Source: Azorinus chamasolen
Lineage: Eukaryota > Mollusca > Bivalvia > Cardiida > Solecurtidae
Reading direction: 5' to 3'
DNA length: 64,000 bases
NCBI GenBank assembly: GCA_963576725.1
Contig: OY755237.1
Coordinates: forward strand, 65,335,269-65,399,268
This document shows, piece by piece, positions 57,406 to 64,000 of the stretch. Position numbers and translations under genes: made by a program. The notes under the pieces are model-generated. The model worked only from the letters and a program-made list of their open reading frames with translations. It had not been told where the DNA came from and made no database searches. Position 1 is the first letter of the stretch. Each line of letters begins with the position of its first letter.

Positions 57406-58117
57406 ACCACTCGTAAAAAGAGATTTCCGAATTTGGTGTTGGTTCATCACCAGCTAAATTAGGGATCTTTGTTGCTTTTGTATTAACAGGGGATATCCCG
57501 AATGCTAGCGGTCTATGGTTTGGTGGGGGTCAACAACTGGCATGTGGGCGGGTGAGGGATCTAACCCTGTCAAAGGTTTCTTTTCAAAAAGGTCAATAAT
57601 AGTTTTTATACGCCAATCTAGTAAAGGGAGTCGTATATTAGCGTGGCCTTGTCCGTCTGTCCGTCCGTTCGTTCGTTCGTTTGATTTTTCGTCTGTCAAA
57701 ATTTTGTTTGTCCGCTGTTTTCTCGGAAAACTTTACACAAATGTTAAATGCATCAAGATCTGAAGCTGATTCGACTCTGTGGTTCATTTGATTTGTCGTC
57801 TGAGTTATGACCCTTGTACTTATAAACAATAATGCAAATATATGCAAATATGAGGATGGCCGTAGCTTTTTCATTTTAAATGATATTTACTTCAACGTTT
57901 TTATAAGATACTACCTTAATATCTATTACACATATATTTCGGGTCATTTTATTTTAAACTGTTTTTCATTCTGTTTGTTCATTGCTTTGTTTGTCAGTCA
58001 ACTTTTAGTTTGTGTGTTGTTTTCTGGGAAAACTATTAAAAGATATTCACTTCGTTTTTATATAATATCATTTTAATATGGATGTCAAGATCTGAAGCAC
58101 AAATTAGAAATTACAAT
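57406..58117. other. non-coding repeat with GTCCGTTCG head
   Basis: Another copy-type of the GTCTGTCCGTCC repeats at 57645-57690, followed by AT-rich sequence. No gene. Confidence 0.5.
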
Positions 58118-58166
58118 CCATTCTATAGACCCAGTCCTAACGAAATGGGAAGGCAACTTTGGAGAA
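58118..58166 (+). pseudogene. small gypsy Gag fragment
   Basis: The plus strand matches the reverse complement of 53213-53265 (ATAGACCCAGTCCTAA, then GGAAGGCAACTTTGGAGAA), i.e. codons of a Gag DPVL-KWEGNFGE segment. Confidence 0.55.
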
Positions 58167-59502
58167 ACACATACATACACGTACATTTCGTATAATACAC
58201 CAATACGACACGGAGCTACAGATAAAGCTGCGCGTACTCAAATACCAGAATGGTCATTTCTTCCCTAAAGGGTGGTCAAAAATAGGGTTTGGCTGAGAAA
58301 TAAAAAAATATTCTTAAAAATGTTTTAATTTACGCATTTTATCTGGACCTCTGAATACGAACTATTCGTGACATTTCAATACCTTGCATATCGTTTGACA
58401 TATCACTATGAAATTAATCTTAAAAGAAGAAGTTTTCTAGTCATGAAAACTAAAAGTTACAGAATGTCCGAAAAGTATAGGAAGCGGTTTTAGATCAAAT
58501 AATCGTGTAGACCTAATCCTGTTGTTTGTTTGCAAATACATTGTTAATTTTGCATTGAATCATTTAGTAAATCAGCAGTTTTATTATTAATAGTAATAAG
58601 TGACGGTTAAGTCCGTAGCCTGCCGTCACTAATCGGAATTCTGCTAGATGGCAGCATCACTCGCTGCATCATAAAACACTTGCTGTTAAGTATTTCTCGC
58701 ACTTCTACACCAAACGTCATGAATTGATCACATAATAGTACCTACTGAAATGTTTAGGCATATACAATTGAAAGTACATTTCATTCCCTATTAAGGAAGT
58801 CCCGCTTTATTGAAGGGTGAGAATCAAGCTATCAGTCTGAATCGTAGTTGTTCTGTTAGAAGATATATAACTTCAAAGTAGTTGGTTTCACAGGAGGCAT
58901 AGGTTGGTCTTTAAGAAGTTTCATTGAAGGTCTGGTACTTAGACCTCAGAATGACTTTATAATTTAGGCTTCAGTGACGGACCTCCGGAAGGCTTTAAAC
59001 GTTATGCTTTTCAAAGTGACAGGCGATCATTACTGTATATATTTGATTCGATTTGTGATAAAAATTTATAAGCACAATGTTTGTACCTTTCTCTGCAGTG
59101 ACATTGAAATTGAATATATTGCAAAGCCGTCTAAAGTGACCAACTAATGAACTCATTGGTGTCTTTGAATGCGGGTAGTTGATTATTGCAGGAAAAAAGT
59201 ATTACAGAGTTTTCTGTATAACTGTATTAAGCTACCAACTGGCTAGAAATCCTTGAAGTATGCCGCTCTAATATAGTAGCTCGTGAGTGGACTTACTGTA
59301 TATATTGAAGACTATATGTCATCAGTGCGATCCACATTCATGATATAGCTAAATTTGTATGAAATTATTTGCAAATGGACAAAGCATGAAAAACTGACAT
59401 TGAATATGTAAGTTCATGTGCGCATTTACTATCTTCAGAGATAAATATAAAGATAAATAGACATACACACATACATACACGTATCAACACACCGAAAGAG
59501 AA
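58167..59502. other. non-coding stretch, no gene seen
   Basis: AT-rich sequence. Partial TA-MITE sequence (GTATTAAGCTACCAACTGGC) near 59224-59245. Otherwise featureless. Confidence 0.5.
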
Positions 59503-60095
<593 letters not shown>

Positions 60096-60174
60096 ATTAC
60101 AATGGTAAAATAGGATAGAAGCATATAGATACGAGTTACAAAAGTATAACAGTCGTTGAAATAAAGTAAATCGT

Positions 60175-60345
60175 TAAACCGGAATTCTAGTAGAGAAGAA
60201 TTTAGATACTTTTATCAGGTGGCTGCTTAATGCAGGGTGAAGATCATGCAGAACGCTGACTTTCACCCTGCATTAAACTGCCACTTATCTCCAAGTCTGA
60301 TAATTATACTACAGTTAACTTCCGGTTAAGAGGGGTTCACTTTAG
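60175..60345. mobile_element. MITE, TA type, GCATTAAACTGCC core
   Basis: Starts ACCGGAATTCTAG, contains GGTGGCTGCTTAATGCAGGG with its complement CCCTGCATTAAACTGCCAC, and ends near CTTCCGGTTAAG. Same family as 12.2 and 61.9 kb. Confidence 0.6.
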
Positions 60346-60349
60346 ATAC

Positions 60350-60548
60350 TGAAAACTTAAACATTTCGAACTTAAGAATAATTTAAATCCTTTTATACAA
60401 GTGGATGCTTACTGCAGAGTAGAATTTAAATAGAAAACGCCCAAAGTAGCTTCCTGATCACTTTCACCCTGTATTAAGCTGCAACCTGTCTTAATGATCA
60501 ATTCTGATATGGATTTGAATTTTCGAATAATCGCGATTTTATTGCATG
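60350..60548. mobile_element. MITE overlapping the 5' end of the LicD-like gene
   Basis: The right end (TTCGAATAATCGCGATTTTA) matches the right terminus of the MITE at 61933-62120 (TTCGCATAATCGAGATTTTA). The centre has GTATTAAGCTGCAACCTGTC. The left end, near 60350 (TTCGAACTTAAGAATAATTT), matches less well. Both candidate ATG codons of the downstream frame lie inside it. Confidence 0.65.
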
Positions 60549-61511
60549 TTAATAAATATCATTTATTTCCATACTTTGCAGTTGTAGCACTCTTCAACGT
60601 CGTTTTATTTATTGCTACGTGGTACTACGTCCATCTTTACGAACACCCTTCGTTCAATTTAACCATGGATTACAAGACAGGAATCCAGTGTTACCCTAAA
60701 GAACCTAGGTTTTCTTGGCTGCGCTGGTGGAAGAACAGAGGAAGTAAACAGGCACTGGACCTCCCGCAAAACTTAGCATCCTTTCAAACCACGCTGAGTC
60801 TCGATGATCAAACCATTTTGCGAAAACTATTTTTCAAAACTACCCAAATATTTCAAGACAATAACATTACGTACCATTTACAATTTGGTAGTCTGGTTGG
60901 AGCTTATCGACACTATGGGATAATACCATGGGATGATGATATAGATCTTTTCGTCAATATTACGTATCATGATACCATACGTGAATTGTTCAATGAAAAC
61001 AGCCCAGTCATGCTAGACAGTTTTCAATTAACCTTTATACCAACTCCTTATGGTTTTAGTAAAGTACAGATGGAATATATTAGATGGAAAAACAATACCC
61101 GTGAAAAATCTCACATGCGCTATCCATTTATTGATGTATTTTTTTTTCACAGACAACGGGAAATTTATTTCGGAATATACTCATGGGGCCTTTAGGAATG
61201 ACATGATTTTTCCATTGCAACAACGTTTATTTGAGGGAACGCTTCAACCGGTGCCACGTAGCATCGCATACGCAACAAAAATGGTTAGCAAAAGAAACGT
61301 ATTACATGAATGCTGTAGTAAACAAAAACACCATAACAAATTTAACAAGAAAATTAGATATGTATGTGTTCCATGCTCCGCACTCTATCCGTATTACCCA
61401 TTTGCAAGTAGGACACATAGTGAACAGGTTATAAGAATCGGGGCTGTTAACCTATCGCTTGAAAACAACGACGCCAAACAAAATTTCTCAGAAACGGTAT
61501 TCTGTCCTTAA
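60494..61511 (+). CDS. LicD/fukutin-family nucleotidyltransferase-like membrane protein (one frameshift)
   Basis: Likely a type II Golgi/ER membrane glycosyl- or phospho-sugar transferase. One hydrophobic segment at residues ~27-46 (FAVVALFNVVLFIATWYY) follows a short basic N-terminus. The LicD motif FGSLVGAYRHYGIIPWDDDI ends in DDDID (residues 147-151), the acidic metal-binding site of this family (fukutin, FKRP, bacterial LicD). The frame shifts at a run of nine T (61139-61147): one T fewer would continue FFF-TDNGKFISEYTHG. After the run, the second frame gives DMIFPLQQRLFEG and VPCSALYPYYPF, typical of the C-terminal half, to a stop at 61511. Total about 338 codons, single exon as seen. 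The first ~18 codons lie in a MITE. Alternatively an exon starts after the acceptor-like TTTGCAG ending at 60581. Substrate unknown. The T-run may be a sequencing error or a true pseudogene lesion. Confidence 0.75.
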
Positions 61512-61631
61512 CAGTACGGACAAGAATATACATTACCAGTGGGATAAACATTATTGAAATATATATTACTTAGTAATGTTATGATAGCTACAGTGGTTGT
61601 GTTTTTTAAAGAACAAAATGATGTCTACATG

Positions 61632-61920
61632 TGAAAATCGATATCTCGAACTCGGATAACTCGAACTTCTGGATGACTCGAATAAAAATTTCAATCCTTC
61701 CATAACAAACAATACAAAATTGCTCTAAAATGTATCGCTACAGTTATCTAGAAACACGTGTGACAGCTTAATACATATCTATAGTAATGCTGAAAGATCC
61801 CACATTATGACCTGACTTAAGCTGTGGACACAGAGATTGTTCATACTATAAAGCGGATAAATCGAACTTCGGTTATCTCGAAATGATTTGCATAGTCCCT
61901 CGAAGTTCAGTATATTGAAG
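61632..61920. mobile_element. MITE with TCGAACTTCGGATAACTCGA-type inverted ends
   Basis: The left end carries ATCTCGAACTCGGATAACTC and GAACTTCTGGATGACTCGA. The right end carries CGAACTTCGGTTATCTCGA and CCCTCGAAGTTCAG, the inverse orientation. Non-coding. Confidence 0.6.
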
Positions 61921-61932
61921 CTCAAGTGTATA

Positions 61933-62120
61933 CAGTAAAATCTCGATTATTCAGAAGAATTTAGAATCGTTTAGCAGATGGCTGCTTAATGCATGGTGAA
62001 AGTCATACAGAAAGCTCATAGAGGAGCTTTCTGTATGACTTTCACCATGCCTTAAGCTGCAACCCGTCTTAAAGAACGATAATGATTCGTATTTTAGTGT
62101 TCGCATAATCGAGATTTTAC
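61933..62120. mobile_element. MITE, TA-flanked, CAGTAAAATC type with long palindrome
   Basis: CAGTAAAATCTCGATTATTC at the left and the complement AATCGAGATTTTACT at the right, with TA flanks. A nearly perfect palindrome fills the centre (GCATGGTGAAAGTCATACAG / complement at 61990-62055). Confidence 0.75.
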
Positions 62121-63376
62121 TATATATACATGTTTATGAGACGAATGCCTGTGATCTGGAGTAAAGCACAATGCAGTAAGTACAGTGGGACCTTTTAGGC
62201 TGTTACCTCGTAAATACTTGATAAGGTAAATGACTGTATAAATGTAAATTTACCTATTTCTTACAATGGCATTTTAAGCAAGATAATATCTTACTGTGGC
62301 GGAAACAGAGCGATCCGATCTGTGTCTACTCTGTTTGCAAATGCGTGAAAATGCTTGTATTTGATTGAAAGGTTTGATCGACCACTTTTAAGAGGTGTGC
62401 CATTCAGGTGTTCAATCCAGTATCCACACAGGAGTTTTCTGTGCCCCTCTCGTTCTGCATCAAGCAGTTTAAAGTTACACATGCTTCATTATCTTTTGAT
62501 TAAGTGATCGCTTAATTCGGGGGACTTTACTGTAGATAGTGTCACAAGTCACATGTGTACCTCCTGTCCTCGAAGGATGTTATATCAAAACGGGCTAAAT
62601 AGTTGCCGTCCGTATTTTAAACTATTTTTAAGTATAAGACAAGTATCCCTAATTAATTAGCCTTATCCTTCATAAACATGCCTTTGTAAACAATGTATTT
62701 TCCAGAAAAAAAACACACCTCATGTATGAACTGTCTCATCTGAGTCTGCTCTAGTTGTTTATTGAATGATATACATGTAAATCTACAATTCTACAGGTTC
62801 TGCAGTAGCTAAACTTCCCTGTGTTAACATGTCACATACTTTCATTATTAATGTTCATAATGCCATTGTTTTACATGAAGTAAATACGTTAAAGATAAAA
62901 CATATATTAGCCAGTCTTTATTAAAATCGTTATATGATACGATCAAACCAGAAATCCAAGTTATGACATGTATCCAACGTCCATCCTCTACCACCTTTTA
63001 TAAAAATATTGCATGACAGACAGACAGACATAAATCAGAGAGAATGGGATGAGTGTTTGAGGTTATATGCACTACATAAACACAGGGTTTATTATCCTGC
63101 CTGCTGAACAAACTTGTGTCAGAAGAAACTGTCATCCTCTACAGTTGTCGATGGTCTTGCATTTCCTTTCAATAACACGACCAGAGTAGCAAACAGCTAC
63201 TCGGAATCTCATCTGGATCCAACTTGTTTTATGGGCAGTAGGTTAGAGATTAATGCTGTGACTGTTTTATGTTTGATCCAGGATCATCCTGTATAAGTGT
63301 AGGAGCTTTCTGGAAATGTATTCGTACTGCAATGAGCTACGACCTGTCATATACCTTTACTTGCTGGAGATCTGAG
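62121..63376. other. non-coding stretch with MITE fragments
   Basis: No gene recognised. At about 63190-63235 a GAGT-AGC-ACTCGG-ATCTCATCTGGATCCAA segment is a decayed relative of the hairpin MITE at 6.1 kb. Confidence 0.5.
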
Positions 63377-63512
63377 CCCATGCTTATAAAGCTTTTTAGT
63401 TTAGTCTCAAGCTTTTGATTGGTCAGATTTGAGCCAAAGGCTAAAAAATCTGACCAATCAAAAACTAGAGAACGAACTCAAACTCAACTAAAATGTTTTA
63501 TAAGCATGGATA
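63377..63512. mobile_element. short palindromic MITE
   Basis: The whole element folds on itself: CATGCTTATAAAGC and GATTGGTCAGATTT pair with AAATCTGACCAATC and TTTTATAAGCATG. About 135 bp, no coding capacity. Confidence 0.75.
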
Positions 63513-63881
63513 CTGAACACAGAGTTAGCGAGCACGGAGTGTACTGCCTGTCACCACTGTCGCAGTTTGAATTTGTATAAAACAGCATTCTTATCTCTGC
63601 ATCGAGATCGTTTGTTTAAACTTTTGCCATGCTGAAGTTTTAACCTTTATTCTCTGGATCAATATGGAAAAATAGTCAAACAGGGAGAGCCACACACGAA
63701 ATGACACCGCACCAAACACCATCAAACAAGAAACGGTAAAGCCACAAGACAAAACATAACAGGACGCATATCAAGACGAAAAACATTAAACATTTAGCAT
63801 ATTAAACAACATTGAATGGGTTATTTGCATGCGGTTCGGAATCTGATACTGCAAATATTACGTAACTCGTCTGATCATGTG

Positions 63882-63943
63882 GTGTGCGGTGGTCAAGTGG
63901 TAACGCGCTTGACTACCAATCCGAAAGTCCGGGGTTCATTTCG
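63882..63943 (+). repeat. tRNA-derived SINE head or tRNA pseudogene
   Basis: A-box-like TGGTCAAGTGGTAACGCG, CTTGACTACCAATCCGAAAG in the anticodon region and a B-box-like GGTTCATTTC. The T loop has lost the usual GGTTCGANTCC bases, and no acceptor stem closes it. Most likely a SINE head. Confidence 0.5.
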
Positions 63944-64000
63944 TTTTTATCAGAATTCAAACTGGCTTTACCTCATAGCGATATGCTTAATTACGATAAT

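Noticed and set aside
63882..63943. Functional tRNA gene at the right edge
   Set aside because: The B box is degenerate (GGTTCATTTC) and no closing acceptor stem is visible.

Overview
This is eukaryotic, intron-era, repeat-packed DNA, most likely from a heterodont bivalve (clam). The evidence is the AT-rich non-coding background, many short inverted-repeat elements, (TAG)n and polypyrimidine arrays, the mollusc-type 'TGACCTTGACCTTTGACC' tandem repeat, (GTCCGTCT)n repeats, a Ty3/gypsy element, and above all many copies of a Penelope-like retroelement with permuted domain order (Naiad type). I see no bacterial genes, operons or CRISPR. Only one plausible host gene is visible, a LicD/fukutin-like transferase at 60.5-61.5 kb.

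Layout. 0-9.2 kb: non-coding DNA with MITEs (TTAA and TA types), a degenerate tRNA-like element and a Naiad tail. 9.24-11.05 kb: a polypyrimidine array with a higher-order repeat. 12.2-13.3 kb: a MITE and a 5'-truncated Naiad (subfamily B). 13.8-23.7 kb: a degenerate ~300-bp 'GACCGGGGTC' satellite, split by a Naiad (subfamily A, 17.8-21.3 kb) that is itself split by two adjacent TTAA MITEs. 24.0-31.3 kb: a Tc1-like transposase end, then two (TAG)n blocks around a 4.8-kb element with ~1.6-kb inverted arms. 31.7-35.6 kb: a MITE and nested Naiad fragments. 35.6-46.8 kb: a Ty3/gypsy retrotransposon on the minus strand whose reverse transcriptase gene is broken, inside its YYDD catalytic motif, by the longest Naiad copy (37.3-40.4 kb). 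Its leader region holds a 152-bp tandem array. 46.8-54.8 kb: a second, decayed gypsy copy with further Naiad insertions. 54.8-60.1 kb: mollusc-type tandem repeats and (CA)n. 60.2-64 kb: MITEs, the LicD-like gene and a tRNA-like element.

Main discovery. The Naiad copies appear to encode a selenoprotein. Two in-frame UGA codons interrupt an otherwise open ~850-codon reading frame. One lies at the first position of the expected CxC linker motif (UGA-Asp-Cys). The other lies just before the RT core, where I recall a Cys in related elements. The same UGAs occur in three subfamily-A copies, and the second also occurs in the diverged subfamily B. At the end of the frame, overlapping the stop codon, every copy that reaches its 3' end carries a ~65-nt structure with the hallmarks of a type 2 SECIS element: AUGA, 12-nt spacing to an apical AA run, a GA on the 3' side and a GNRA-capped top helix. 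Its helices are preserved by compensatory changes between subfamilies A and B. Selenoprotein Naiads have been reported from clams, so the phenomenon is not new in kind. The structures, the stop/SECIS overlap and the nested disruptions are visible here directly.
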